Assembly (NCBI GenBank): GCA_017429985.1
Contig: JAFRNW010000006.1
Coordinates: forward strand, 40,905 to 104,904
Origin: Clostridia bacterium
GTDB lineage: Bacteria > Bacillota > Clostridia > Christensenellales > CAG-138
DNA length: 64,000 bases
Direction: 5' to 3'
In this document: positions 34,256 through 46,255 of the stretch, piece by piece
Position numbering within the stretch: position 1 is the first letter of the stretch
How the letters are laid out: every line of letters starts with the position of its first letter
The notes under the pieces: model-generated
The model's input: only the letters and a program-made list of their open reading frames with translations
The model's database searches: none
Told to the model about the DNA's origin: nothing
Made by a program: the position numbers and the translations under genes

Positions 34256-35616
34256 CGTTCGTCCCCCTGCTGCGGTACATACCGCCCGATGCCTGCGTCA
34301 TCAAACGAAACGGAACCGTTGTACACAGAAAGCGCCGCATCGAGCAGCGGGAGCATGCAGACCGCGCCCGTGCCTTCCCCCAGTTTCAAGTCCGCAAACA
34401 GCAGCGGTGAAAGCTCCAGTTCCGAAAGCACGGCTTTCGCGGCGGGTTCCGCGGAACAGTGGCTCGCGAGCATCGCAATGATGCAGTTCGGGACGAGCCT
34501 TGACGCGGCCAGGGCAGCGACGGAACTCGGGAATCCGTCGATCAGGACAGGGATTCGCTCCATGGCAGCTCCGATGTATACGCCAGCTAGCCCTGCAAGC
34601 TCGAACCCTCCGAGCTTCTTCAGCACGTCAAACGCGTCATCAGGATCCGGCGCGTTGACCGCAATTGCGCGGCTGATCGCATCCCGCTTCCTTTCAAGCC
34701 CGTCGTCGGACAGGCCCGCGCCGCGTCCCGTGACCGCTTCGGCCGGAAGCCCTAAAAGCACGGAAGCCACAGCGCTTGCAGCCGAGGTGTTCCCGATCCC
34801 CATCTCGCCCGTGACCAGGATCCGGTATCCGCGTTCCGCGCACGCCTTTGCAAGCTTGATACCGTTCGCGATCGCCCGGTACGCCTGATCGTCCGTCATC
34901 GCGGGACCTTCCGACATGTTGGCGGTGCCTCTTCCCACGGACATGTCCATGACGCCTTCCACGGGGTGATTCATCCCGATATCGACGGCATACACGTCCG
35001 CTCCGGCGGATTTTGCCATCATGCAGACGGAAGAACGTCCTTCCGAGATCCGCTTCGCCATCGTTTCCGTGACGGACGCGTCCGTCTGCGTAACGCCTTC
35101 CGCGACGATCCCGCTGTCCGCGCAGAGCACCAGGACCGCGCGTTTGCCGATAGATACGTTTTCGCTTCCGGTGAGCGCCGCGATGCGCATGACCGACTTC
35201 TCCAGAAGGCCGAGTCCGTTCAGCGGCTTGGCGATGGAGTCCCAATGCGCCCTGCACCGGGATCCTGCCGCTTCGTCGGGGGGCGCGATGCGCCTGTTGA
35301 AATCATCGAATGCTTCTCTTCCGGTCAGCGTATCGCCGTGTTCGATCCGAAGCGGCGAAGGTCTGATCCCCGCCCGCTCCGCGATCTCCGGGAAACGCGT
35401 GCGGATATACGCCGCCGCATCCGCACGGTGCGGGATCACACAGTCCGAACAGTCTTTGATCCCGTTTTCCGTATAGGAAAAACGGCCGCCGCACTGCTCC
35501 CCCAGCGCATACAGCGGGCAGTAGCAGAACAGGCAGTTGAAGGAGTACGGGTCGTCCGTCTGATGACACGGGAAATACGGACAGCCGGTATTGGAAAAGA
35601 ATGCGGATTGATCCAT
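34252..35616 (-). CDS. cobT: CobT fused to an N-terminal cysteine-rich domain
   Basis: A 454-residue two-part protein. Residues 1-75 form a cysteine-rich small domain (PF04071-like) with eight cysteines (12, 17, 28, 31, 33, 42, 56, 59) in GCPYFPCH, NCLFCYCPLYALG and DCSDCVIPH, probably binding metal. Residues from about 105 are nicotinate-nucleotide:dimethylbenzimidazole phosphoribosyltransferase, which makes the alpha-ribazole phosphate lower ligand of B12. The catalytic Glu lies in KLGEGTGAVC near 415, and GEMGIGNTSAA is conserved. The ATG at 35616 is chosen; GGAGG is rather far (14 nt). An upstream TTG at 35721 adds unlikely residues. It is followed by cobU with overlap. Confidence 0.9.
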   Translation of the reverse strand: MDQSAFFSNTGCPYFPCHQTDDPYSFNCLFCYCPLYALGEQCGGRFSYTENGIKDCSDCVIPHRADAAAYIRTRFPEIAERAGIRPSPLRIEHGDTLTGREAFDDFNRRIAPPDEAAGSRCRAHWDSIAKPLNGLGLLEKSVMRIAALTGSENVSIGKRAVLVLCADSGIVAEGVTQTDASVTETMAKRISEGRSSVCMMAKSAGADVYAVDIGMNHPVEGVMDMSVGRGTANMSEGPAMTDDQAYRAIANGIKLAKACAERGYRILVTGEMGIGNTSAASAVASVLLGLPAEAVTGRGAGLSDDGLERKRDAISRAIAVNAPDPDDAFDVLKKLGGFELAGLAGVYIGAAMERIPVLIDGFPSSVAALAASRLVPNCIIAMLASHCSAEPAAKAVLSELELSPLLFADLKLGEGTGAVCMLPLLDAALSVYNGSVSFDDAGIGRYVPQQGDER

Positions 35617-35717
35617 GAAAAAATACGCTGCCTCCGGCCTTATCGGGCAGTGATCGGTGGCTAATTTGACTGCGGTCCGCCGTAAGACATGAAAGAGTGC
35701 GGATCGCTTCGCGAAGA

Positions 35718-36059
35718 TCAATTATCCCAGTTCAGACGTTTCCCGCCGATCAGATGGATGTGCAGGTGATGCACGCTCTGTCCGGCATCGTCTCCGATAT
35801 TGGAGATGAGACGGTATCCGGTCCCGCTGACGCCGAGTTCGGCGGCGAGCCGGTTCGCGACGGCCACCAGTTTCCCGAGGAGCGCGTCGTCGCTTCTTTC
35901 AAGCTTGTCCGCGCCGGAGATGTGGCGTTTCGGAATGATGAGCACGTGGACGGGTGCCTGCGGATTGATGTCCCGGAACGCGAGCACGTCGTCATCCTCA
36001 TATACCTTGTCGGACGGGATCTTCCCCTCGATGATCTTGCAGAACAGACAGTCTTCCAT
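35718..36059 (-). CDS. HIT-family nucleotide hydrolase (HinT)
   Basis: A 113-residue histidine-triad protein, usually a purine nucleoside phosphoramidase. DCLFCKIIEGKIPSDKVYED opens it and the triad is GQSVHHLHIHLIGG (HxHxH). CXXC at the N-terminus may bind zinc. The ATG shares its A with the mtaB stop codon (TAATG), so the two are coupled. Confidence 0.93.
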   Translation of the reverse strand: MEDCLFCKIIEGKIPSDKVYEDDDVLAFRDINPQAPVHVLIIPKRHISGADKLERSDDALLGKLVAVANRLAAELGVSGTGYRLISNIGDDAGQSVHHLHIHLIGGKRLNWDN

Positions 36060-37330
36060 TACGGTAGTACCTCCCCAAAAGCTAATGTACGGTCGCGGCC
36101 TGTGATGCGGACCCGTACAAGGTCCCCCTCCCGTCCCGCGCACCTGACGCGGACATAGTTCCCGGTATATCCAGTCCCGTCGTCCTCTATGAGCACCGTC
36201 TGATCGGATCCGACCAGCGATCCGACAAACGCTTCCTCCATCTCTTTTCCGATCGCGATCAGCTCCGAAGCGCGCCGCTCCTTCACGGCGCGTTCAAGAT
36301 GCCCTTCCATCCGGTCGGCAGCCGTTCCCTTCCGCCTGCTGTACGGGAACACGTGCATCCTCGCGAATCCGATCCTTTTCACGAACGCGCAGGTCTCCCG
36401 GTGCTCTTCCTCCGTCTCCCCGACGAATCCCGCGATCACGTCCGTCGTGACGGCGCAGTCCGGCATATAGTTGCGCAGCACCGATACAGCCCGTTCAAAG
36501 CCCGCGGTATCGTAACGCCGGTTCATCCGCTTCAGCACGGAGTCCGATCCGCTCTGGAGGGAAAGATGAAACTGCCTGCAGAGTTTGGAAAGCCCCGCAG
36601 CCGATTCAGCGAACGCCTCGCCGCAGAAACCGGGTTCCAGCGAGCCGAGCCGAACGCGCTCGATCCCCTCCGTCCGTTCCGCGATCTTCAGGACGTCGGC
36701 AAGCCCGATGTCCGCATCCTTCAGGTCCAGGCCGTAGCTCGCGAGATGGATCCCCGTCAGCACGACTTCACGGAATCCGTTGGACGCCAGTTTTTTCAGT
36801 TCCGACTCGACGCTTTCCGGACTTCTGGACCGGATCGGTCCCCTCGCGTACGGGATCACGCAGTAGGAGCAGAAATTGCTGCAGCCGTCCTGGATCTTCA
36901 GCACGGCACGCGTCCTCGAATCCTCCACCGCGCCCATCTCCTCGAACGTACGCACCCTGCGGATATCCGGAACGGATTCGGATACGGCGCCGCAAAGCGC
37001 CTGCTCGACCGTCCGGACGATCTCCTTCCTTCCGTCCGTGCCGACGACAAGGCCGACGCCCGGCAGATCCCGGACCCTGTCCGGTTCCGTCTGAGCGTAG
37101 CATCCGGTCACGACCAGAAACGCGCCCGGGGATCTCCGGTGCGCCTGGGAGATCATCTGCCTGGATTTGCGGTCGCTGATCTGCGTGACAGAGCAGGTGT
37201 TGATCAGATAGACATCCGCCTCCCCGTCGAAGGGAACGGTCTCCCAGCCCGCGTGCTCAAACAGCTCGCGCATCGCCTCCGTGTCGTACTGATTCACTTT
37301 GCAGCCCAGCGTGTAAAAAGCGATCTTCAT
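36059..37330 (-). CDS. mtaB: tRNA t6A37 methylthiotransferase MtaB
   Basis: A 423-residue radical-SAM enzyme converting t6A37 to ms2t6A37 in ANN-decoding tRNAs. The N-terminal UPF0004 domain has three cluster cysteines (YTLGCKVNQYDTEAM, NTCSVT, VVTGCYAQ). The radical-SAM motif is CSNFCSYC around residue 150, and a C-terminal TRAM RNA-binding domain is present. YTLGCKVNQ distinguishes MtaB from MiaB. It overlaps rsmE by 4 nt. Confidence 0.94.
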   Translation of the reverse strand: MKIAFYTLGCKVNQYDTEAMRELFEHAGWETVPFDGEADVYLINTCSVTQISDRKSRQMISQAHRRSPGAFLVVTGCYAQTEPDRVRDLPGVGLVVGTDGRKEIVRTVEQALCGAVSESVPDIRRVRTFEEMGAVEDSRTRAVLKIQDGCSNFCSYCVIPYARGPIRSRSPESVESELKKLASNGFREVVLTGIHLASYGLDLKDADIGLADVLKIAERTEGIERVRLGSLEPGFCGEAFAESAAGLSKLCRQFHLSLQSGSDSVLKRMNRRYDTAGFERAVSVLRNYMPDCAVTTDVIAGFVGETEEEHRETCAFVKRIGFARMHVFPYSRRKGTAADRMEGHLERAVKERRASELIAIGKEMEEAFVGSLVGSDQTVLIEDDGTGYTGNYVRVRCAGREGDLVRVRITGRDRTLAFGEVLP

Positions 37331-38043
37331 GATTCCAGTTCGTAAAGGATCTGCGCCAGCATGGCCATGCCGGCCGTCTCCGTTCTCAGAATTCTCGTTC
37401 CGAGGGACACCGTCCTCGAGCCACGTTCTCTAAGGCGCGATATCTCGTCCTCTTCGAACCCGCCCTCCGGGCCGATCAGAATGCCGATCTCCCTGCCGAC
37501 GCCTTCCTTCAGGACCTGTTTCAGCGTGGTTTCCTTCTCCTGCTCATACGCGACGATCAGACTGTCGAACCGCGAAACGTCGACTGCATCGAGCGGGATC
37601 AGGGAGCCGACTGCGGGGATGATGCCCCTTCGGGACTGCTTGGCGGCTTCCAGCGCGACCCGCTGGTAACGCACCCGTTTCTTTTCGTAATCCCGCGAAG
37701 GGAGCGGCACGCATCGCGCCGTCAGCACGGGCTGGACCGCGTACACGCCGAGTTCGACGCATTTCTGTACGATCGTCTCCATCTTGCCCGATTTCGGGAC
37801 GGCCTGGAGGAGCGTCACGCGCACCGCGCTTTCCGTATCCGACGCTCTGGCGTCCGAAAGAGCGCAGGTCACGCGGTCCGGGCAGATACTGCTGATCTCA
37901 GCCGTGTAATCCGTGCCCGCTCCGTCGCACACGACGATCCGGTCCCCTGCCCTGAGGCGGAGCACCTTCTCGATATGCCGGATGTCCTCCCCGGCGATCT
38001 CGGCGGTATTCCCCTGTATCCTGTCCGTGAAAAACCGGTTCAT
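37327..38043 (-). CDS. rsmE: 16S rRNA (uracil1498-N3)-methyltransferase
   Basis: A 238-residue SPOUT-fold methyltransferase. The N-terminal PUA-like RNA-binding domain is followed by the trefoil knot with IGILIGPEGGFEEDEIS and SLGTRILRTETA, the SAM-binding residues of RsmE. It overlaps prmA and mtaB by 4 nt each, in the conserved order prmA-rsmE-mtaB. Confidence 0.95.
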   Translation of the reverse strand: MNRFFTDRIQGNTAEIAGEDIRHIEKVLRLRAGDRIVVCDGAGTDYTAEISSICPDRVTCALSDARASDTESAVRVTLLQAVPKSGKMETIVQKCVELGVYAVQPVLTARCVPLPSRDYEKKRVRYQRVALEAAKQSRRGIIPAVGSLIPLDAVDVSRFDSLIVAYEQEKETTLKQVLKEGVGREIGILIGPEGGFEEDEISRLRERGSRTVSLGTRILRTETAGMAMLAQILYELES

Positions 38044-39002
38044 GGCAAAACGCAGAGAAGGGCGTTCCAGTCGTCCATTCTCTTCTCCTCGGTTATATGG
38101 AATCCCGCCCCGGTCAGCGCTTCCCTGACCTCGTCGAGCCGTTCCGTGATGATGCCCGAAACGATGAACGCGCCGCCGCGCTTCACGAGTCCTGCTGCCT
38201 GCGGGACAAGCCGGATGATGACGTCCGCGACGATATTGGCGACGACCAGGCCGTATCTGCCTTCAATCCGTTTCTGCAGCCCTCTGTCCGTCAGCACGTC
38301 GCCCACGTACACATGGTACCGTTCCGCGCCGATCCCATTCAGAGAGGCGTTTTCCGCGGCGATATGCTCCGTGACAGGATCGATGTCCACGGCCTTCGCG
38401 TCCGCGGCGCCGAGAAGCACCGCCGCGATGGAAAGGATACCGCTCCCGCACCCGAGGTCCAGCACGGCGTCGCCTTCACAAACCGTTTTTTCGATCAGCT
38501 CTAGGCACATGTGCGTGGTCTGGTGGGAACCCGTCCCGAACGCCATCCCGGGATCGAGCTTCAGCACGACGCGGTCCTCCGCGTCCGCCGTTTCCCAGGA
38601 CGGGAGCACGAGCAGCCTATTTCCGATCTTCATCGGCTTGTAGTTCTTCTTCCAGCTGTTCGCCCAGTCCTCGTCATCCCGGAGGGTCACCGCCATCTCA
38701 AGCGGGCCGACGTCGAACGGGAACGTCTGGCGCTTCATGCGCTCCACCGCTTCCTTCGCGGCGGAAAGCAGCGGATCATTTTCAGGCTTTGCCTCGACGT
38801 ACGTCCGGACGCACGGATGCTCCGCGCCGATTTTGTCATAATCCGCAAAATCCCAGTACAGCGCGCTCTCGTTCAGAAAGGACGCCGCCTTCTCCCTGCT
38901 CTCCTCGATCGTGAAGCCTTCGAATCCCGCTTCCGACAGCGCGTCGCAGACCGCCTCCGTGCCGAGATCCGTCGTATATACCGTGATTTCATACCATTTC
39001 AT
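38040..39002 (-). CDS. prmA: Ribosomal protein L11 methyltransferase
   Basis: A 320-residue class I SAM methyltransferase that trimethylates L11. MKWYEITVYTTDLGTEAV opens it, the SAM motif is VLDLGCGSGILSIAA around residue 180, and DLVVANIV-type motif IV is present (GLVVANIVADV). The ATG at 39002 is used; another in-frame ATG 9 nt upstream overlaps the -10 box. No Shine-Dalgarno is placed properly, and TATAAT ends 7 nt before the ATG. In many Bacillota this gene follows dnaJ; here it heads its own operon. Confidence 0.94.
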   Translation of the reverse strand: MKWYEITVYTTDLGTEAVCDALSEAGFEGFTIEESREKAASFLNESALYWDFADYDKIGAEHPCVRTYVEAKPENDPLLSAAKEAVERMKRQTFPFDVGPLEMAVTLRDDEDWANSWKKNYKPMKIGNRLLVLPSWETADAEDRVVLKLDPGMAFGTGSHQTTHMCLELIEKTVCEGDAVLDLGCGSGILSIAAVLLGAADAKAVDIDPVTEHIAAENASLNGIGAERYHVYVGDVLTDRGLQKRIEGRYGLVVANIVADVIIRLVPQAAGLVKRGGAFIVSGIITERLDEVREALTGAGFHITEEKRMDDWNALLCVLP

Positions 39003-39009
39003 GTATGTC

Positions 39010-39038
39010 ATTATAATGAATTCCTGCCCTGCGTACAA
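39010..39038 (-). promoter_or_regulatory. prmA promoter, leaderless geometry
   Basis: On the minus strand TTGTAC (39038-39033), 17-nt spacer, TATAAT (39015-39010), then 7 nt to the prmA ATG. Confidence 0.55.
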
Positions 39039-39075
39039 GCACACGGACGGATGTTCATGGCCGTCCGGAATATGG

Positions 39076-39081
39076 TATAAT
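39076..39081 (+). promoter_or_regulatory. holA extended -10 element, leaderless geometry
   Basis: TGGTATAAT ends 8 nt before the holA ATG. No clear -35 is visible, as allowed for an extended -10 promoter. Confidence 0.55.
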
Positions 39082-39089
39082 GATATATT

Positions 39090-40094
39090 ATGACGACCGA
39101 TGATTTTTTCACAGCGATTCAAAAGAGAACGCTGCGCGGAGCCTATTATCTGACGGGTCCCGAGGAGTACATCAAGGAACGAGCCGTGCGGCAGACGTGC
39201 GAACTGCCGGGCGAAGCGGCGCGCGACCTGAACGTGCTTCTGTTCAGGGCGCCCTCCGTCGACCCCGCAGCCGTGATCGACGCGTGCGAATCCCTCCCGT
39301 TTTTCGACGACCGCAAGGTCGTGGTCGTCCGGGATCTCTCAAACGACGCCGCGCTTCCCGTCGCGGAATACCTGGATCGTCTGCCGGAAACGACCATTCT
39401 CCTGTTCGTGCGGAAGGGCGACCCGAAAAAGGGCGATCCGGTCTTCGAATGGTTCAAAACGTCCCATGACGACCGTATCGTCAAGTTCGATCCCTATACG
39501 CCGGAACGGCTCGCAGCGTTTCTGACCAAGCGCGCCAGGGAGAACGGGATCACGATCGGCAATCCTGAAAAGCGGTTCCTGATCGAATACGTCGGGAACG
39601 ATATGGCGGCGCTCGAGAATTCGCTTCTGAAGGCCGGCGCGTTCGCCGGAGCAGGAAACGCCGTCACAAGACAGATGATCGAGACATGCATCACCCCGAA
39701 CCGGGAATACCAGTTCTTTTCGATCGGCGACCTCCTGTTCGCGGGAAAGGTCAGAGAAGGCCTTCGCATGCTGGAAAACGAGACGCGCGCCGGCCGGCAG
39801 GAACGGTTCCCGTTCCTCTTCTATCTCAATAAAAGGGTGCGCGACCTGATCGTCGTCAAGCAGCTGCACGCCGCTGGAAGGCCGAAGGCAGAGATCAAAA
39901 AAGCCACCGGCATCTCGAGCGATTTCATGCTCGACAAGACCGTGACCCTGTCCAGAAAGTATTCCATGGAGCGCCTTCTCAACATGCAGCAGACGCTTTC
40001 CGACCTCGTCACCGATTTTCTGCAGAACAGGCTGTCCGACCGGGACGCCCTGTTCCTGTCCATCTATAAACTGTTTACGGAGGCAAAGAAATGA
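39090..40094 (+). CDS. holA: DNA polymerase III subunit delta
   Basis: A 334-residue clamp-loader subunit that opens the beta clamp. The N-terminus YYLTGPEEYIKERAVRQ is the delta version of a P-loop region without ATPase motifs. The middle carries the typical ESLPFFDDRKVVVV and the C-terminal collar domain LLDNRLSDRDALFLSIYKLF-like end (here QNRLSDRDALFLSIYKLF). There is no Shine-Dalgarno; an extended -10 box lies 8 nt upstream of the ATG. It overlaps the Dabb gene by 4 nt. Confidence 0.92.
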   Translation: MTTDDFFTAIQKRTLRGAYYLTGPEEYIKERAVRQTCELPGEAARDLNVLLFRAPSVDPAAVIDACESLPFFDDRKVVVVRDLSNDAALPVAEYLDRLPETTILLFVRKGDPKKGDPVFEWFKTSHDDRIVKFDPYTPERLAAFLTKRARENGITIGNPEKRFLIEYVGNDMAALENSLLKAGAFAGAGNAVTRQMIETCITPNREYQFFSIGDLLFAGKVREGLRMLENETRAGRQERFPFLFYLNKRVRDLIVVKQLHAAGRPKAEIKKATGISSDFMLDKTVTLSRKYSMERLLNMQQTLSDLVTDFLQNRLSDRDALFLSIYKLFTEAKK

Positions 40095-40381
40095 TCAAAC
40101 ACGTCGTACTGTTCCAGTTCCACGATCCCGAGGAATGCATCCCGACCGCGCGCGAAAAGCTGCACAGCATGGTCGGCAAAATCCCGGAGATCTGCTCCAT
40201 GCAGACCGGCGTCGATTTCTGGCACGGCGAAAGAAGCTACGATCTCTGCCTGATCGTCACGTTCAGGGACCGCGCGGGGCTCGAGGTTTACGATACGCAC
40301 CCCTATCACCAGGAAGTACGGAAATACATCTACGCCCACCGCAAGGATTCGAGGATCGTGGATTTCGAGTACGAAGAATAA
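40091..40381 (+). CDS. Dabb (stress-responsive A/B barrel) protein
   Basis: 96 residues beginning MIKHVVLFQFHDPEE, with a middle SYDLCLIVTFRDRAGLEVYDTHPYH typical of the dimeric alpha/beta-barrel Dabb domain. The biochemical role of most bacterial members is unknown. It is translationally coupled to holA and 15 nt before uvrB. Confidence 0.88.
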   Translation: MIKHVVLFQFHDPEECIPTAREKLHSMVGKIPEICSMQTGVDFWHGERSYDLCLIVTFRDRAGLEVYDTHPYHQEVRKYIYAHRKDSRIVDFEYEE

Positions 40382-40396
40382 GGCAAAAGACACCAG

Positions 40397-42424
40397 ATGA
40401 ACGAATTCAGGATCGTATCCGACTTCACGCCCTGCGGAGACCAGCCGGAGGCCATTGACGCGCTTTCGGAAGGCGTACTGAACGGCGATCCCGTCCAGGT
40501 CCTGCTCGGCGTAACGGGAAGCGGAAAGACATTTACCATGGCGAAAGTGATCGAGCGTGTGCAGAAGCCCACGCTCGTTATCGCGCCCAACAAGACGCTC
40601 GCCGCGCAGCTCTGCTCGGAATTCAGGGAATTCTTCCCCGATTCCGCGGTGGAGTATTTCGTGTCCTATTACGACTACTACCAGCCCGAGGCGTACATAC
40701 CCTCTTCCGATACCTACATCGAAAAGTCCGTCGACATCAACGACGAGATCGATAAGCTCCGTCACAGCGCCACATGCGCGCTCAACGAGCGGAAGGACGT
40801 CATCATCGTGGCGTCCGTTTCCTGCATCTACGCGCTGGGCGATCCGGAAGAATACCTGAAGCTGTCCATCTCCCTCAGGAAAGGCATGGAGATCTCCCGC
40901 GACGAGGTGATCCGGAAACTCGTGGACATCCAGTTCCAGCGCAACGACTTCGATTTCACCCGCGGCACGTTCCGCGCGCGCGGCGACGTGCTGGACATCT
41001 TCCCGGCCAACTGGTCGGACCGGGCGCTCCGGGTGGAGTTCTTCGGCGACGAGATCGAACGGATCAGCGAAGTCTCGCATATCACGGGCGAGATCCTGTG
41101 CGACCGCTCGCACGCGGCGATCTTCCCCGCCTCGCACTACGCGACCGGCCGGGACAAGCTCCTCCAGGCGATGGAGGAGATCGAGCGGGACGCCGAGGAA
41201 CGCTCCCGGGAATTCGAGATGAACGGAAAGCTGATCGAATCGCAGCGTATCCTCGAACGGACGCGCTACGACCTCGAGATGATGCGTGAGATCGGCTACT
41301 GCAACGGCATCGAGAACTACAGCCGCTATTTCGACGGCAGAAAACCCGGACAGCCGCCCTTCACGCTGATCGATTACTTCCCGAAGGATTTCCTCCTGAT
41401 GATCGACGAGTCCCACGTGACGCTTCCGCAGATCGGCGGCATGTACCGCGGCGACCGCGCCAGAAAGGACATGCTCGTCGGCTACGGGTTCCGGCTCCCG
41501 TCTGCGTATGACAACCGGCCGCTGACCTTCGACGAGTTCCTCTCCCGCATCCCGCAGATGATCTGCGTCTCCGCGACGCCCGGATCCTACGAGATGAATC
41601 GTGCCGCGAGGGTCGCGGAACAGATCATCCGCCCCACCGGCCTGATCGATCCCGAGATCTCCGTCCGCCCCGTCACGGGACAGATCGACGACCTCCTCGG
41701 TGAGATCCGCCTGACTGCCGGAAAGGGACTTCGGACCCTTGTCACGACGCTGACCAAGCGCATGGCGGAAAACCTCACCGAGTATCTCGACGGAATGGGC
41801 GTCCGCGTCCGCTACATGCACTCGGACATCGATACCATGGAGCGCATGGAGATCATACGGGACCTCCGGCTCGGCGAATTCGACGTCCTGGTCGGCATCA
41901 ACCTGCTTCGCGAGGGGCTCGACCTTCCGGAAGTCGGGCTGGTCGCAATCCTCGACGCGGACAAGGAGGGCTTCCTCCGCTCCTCCACCAGCCTGATCCA
42001 GACGGTCGGCAGGGCAGCGCGGAACGCGGAGGGACGCGTCATCATGTACGCCGACGCCGTCACGCCGTCCATGGACTACGCCATCAGGGAAACGAACCGC
42101 CGCCGCGACAAGCAGAGCGCGTACAACGAGGCAAACGGCATCACCCCGCAGACGATCCGCAAGGCCGTCCACCAGGCGCTCGTGATCTCGACCAGGTCGA
42201 AGGAATCCACTGAGGAGCTGACGGAAGAGGAACGCGTAAGCCGCATCGCCGTCCTCACGGAACAGATGCAGCAGTGCGCCCGCGAGCTCGAGTTCGAGCA
42301 GGCGGCACGTCTCCGCGACCAGATCCGCGCGCTGCAGGGTGTCGAAACGGAAACTTCTTCTTCCAAACCGAAGCCGGGAACGGTCGGATCAAGACGCAGG
42401 AGCCGCGGCAGAACGAGAAAGTAA
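40397..42424 (+). CDS. uvrB: Excinuclease ABC subunit B
   Basis: A 675-residue damage-verifying helicase of nucleotide excision repair. Walker A is [12 protein letters not shown], the beta-hairpin region is [10 protein letters not shown], the DEAH-type box is IDESHV, and motif VI is QTVGRAARN. The C-terminal UVR domain that binds UvrC is [16 protein letters not shown] ([17 protein letters not shown]). A basic tail ([12 protein letters not shown]) ends the protein. It is followed by uvrA. Confidence 0.97.
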   Translation: MNEFRIVSDFTPCGDQPEAIDALSEGVLNGDPVQVLLGVTGSGKTFTMAKVIERVQKPTLVIAPNKTLAAQLCSEFREFFPDSAVEYFVSYYDYYQPEAYIPSSDTYIEKSVDINDEIDKLRHSATCALNERKDVIIVASVSCIYALGDPEEYLKLSISLRKGMEISRDEVIRKLVDIQFQRNDFDFTRGTFRARGDVLDIFPANWSDRALRVEFFGDEIERISEVSHITGEILCDRSHAAIFPASHYATGRDKLLQAMEEIERDAEERSREFEMNGKLIESQRILERTRYDLEMMREIGYCNGIENYSRYFDGRKPGQPPFTLIDYFPKDFLLMIDESHVTLPQIGGMYRGDRARKDMLVGYGFRLPSAYDNRPLTFDEFLSRIPQMICVSATPGSYEMNRAARVAEQIIRPTGLIDPEISVRPVTGQIDDLLGEIRLTAGKGLRTLVTTLTKRMAENLTEYLDGMGVRVRYMHSDIDTMERMEIIRDLRLGEFDVLVGINLLREGLDLPEVGLVAILDADKEGFLRSSTSLIQTVGRAARNAEGRVIMYADAVTPSMDYAIRETNRRRDKQSAYNEANGITPQTIRKAVHQALVISTRSKESTEELTEEERVSRIAVLTEQMQQCARELEFEQAARLRDQIRALQGVETETSSSKPKPGTVGSRRRSRGRTRK

Positions 42425-42427
42425 TCC

Positions 42428-42450
42428 CGGGGGATCCTTTCCCCCCGTTT
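42428..42450 (+). terminator. GC-rich hairpin between uvrB and uvrA
   Basis: CGGGGG/CCCCCG stem with an 8-nt loop followed by only three T. This could be a weak or partial terminator. Confidence 0.4.
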
Positions 42451-42474
42451 CACATTTATTTCGCTTTCAGAAGG

Positions 42475-42503
42475 TTTCTGTTCACCTCCGTTTCTGATAC
42501 AAT
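42475..42503 (+). promoter_or_regulatory. Possible uvrA promoter
   Basis: TTTCTG (42475-42480), 17-nt spacer, TACAAT (42498-42503), 34 nt before the uvrA ATG. The -35 is poor, and no LexA-type box (CGAAC-N4-GTTCG) is seen. Confidence 0.4.
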
Positions 42504-42536
42504 ACCTTTCTGAATCCACCTTATGCCAGGAGCCAA

Positions 42537-45374
<2,838 letters not shown>

Positions 45375-45377
45375 CAT

Positions 45378-46226
45378 ATGTATACCAGATGGAGACTCTA
45401 TATCCTCGCCGTGCTCCTCGCGCTGATCGCCGCCTGTCTGTTCGCGGTGCATCTGCTGAGGAAGCGCGGACTTCTCAAAACGCCGTTCCAAGCGTTCCTG
45501 TTCACCGCAGGCATCGTGCTCACCGCGGAGACGGTGATCGTGTCCACGCTGTCGAATTACAACCTCGGCGTCATCCTCCCCGCCTTTTTCGGCGTTCCGA
45601 TGATCGCGCTCGCCTTCCTTCTCCCGTATATGGACAGCGGTTTCCTGCGCGTGCTCAAATGGGCGGCAGCGGGCTGCTACGCGGCTGCCGCCGTCATCTT
45701 TCTCGTATGCGGCATCCTGATGATACGCTCCTGCCGTCAGCCGACTGACAGACAGGCGGACGCGGTGATCGTCCTCGGCGCGGCCGTGCACGGAGACAAG
45801 GTGACCTGGGTGCTGGAAAACCGTCTCAACACCGCGAAGGATTATCTGGACGCGCATCCGGACTGCGTCTGCGTCGTGTCCGGGGGCATGGGAAGCGGTG
45901 AAAACGTCACGGAAGCGTCCGCGATGAAAAAGTATCTCGTCGAACGCAGCGTCGACCCGGTCCGCGTCCTCACGGAGGAACAGGCGACCAATACGCCCGA
46001 AAACTTTCTCTATTCAAAAGCGATCATTGATGATACACTCGGTAGCGGAGCGGAAATTGCGTTCGTCACGACCGATTTCCATATCTTTAGGGCAGGCGGC
46101 GTCGCGAAGTCCCTCGGGAACGACGCGTTCGGCATACCGGCCCCGGACGTATGGTACCTCAGGCTGAACAACTTCCTTCGCGAATGCGTCGGGATCTGCG
46201 TCTACAAGCTGAGGGGCCAGATCTGA
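45378..46226 (+). CDS. YdcF/SanA-family (DUF218) membrane protein
   Basis: A 282-residue protein with about four hydrophobic helices in residues 5-120 and a C-terminal DUF218 domain (AVIVLGAAVHGDKVTWVLENR, CVVSGGMGSGENVTEA, FVTTDFHIFRA). The family includes ElyC and SanA, linked to envelope and peptidoglycan integrity in E. coli; the reaction is not established. It starts 4 nt after uvrA, with GGAGGG upstream, and so is co-transcribed with it. Confidence 0.88.
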   Translation: MYTRWRLYILAVLLALIAACLFAVHLLRKRGLLKTPFQAFLFTAGIVLTAETVIVSTLSNYNLGVILPAFFGVPMIALAFLLPYMDSGFLRVLKWAAAGCYAAAAVIFLVCGILMIRSCRQPTDRQADAVIVLGAAVHGDKVTWVLENRLNTAKDYLDAHPDCVCVVSGGMGSGENVTEASAMKKYLVERSVDPVRVLTEEQATNTPENFLYSKAIIDDTLGSGAEIAFVTTDFHIFRAGGVAKSLGNDAFGIPAPDVWYLRLNNFLRECVGICVYKLRGQI

Positions 46227-46255
46227 AGAATACCGATTAACGGAGGGAATACATC

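Noticed and set aside
35617..35717. Cobalamin riboswitch before cobT
   Set aside because: The gap is only about 100 nt and lacks a recognisable B12-box; cobalamin riboswitches are about 200 nt.
40064..42172. A 702-codon open frame on the minus strand
   Set aside because: It lies opposite uvrB, a certain gene; long antisense frames are expected from the GC-rich third positions, and the product is low-complexity and unlike any family.
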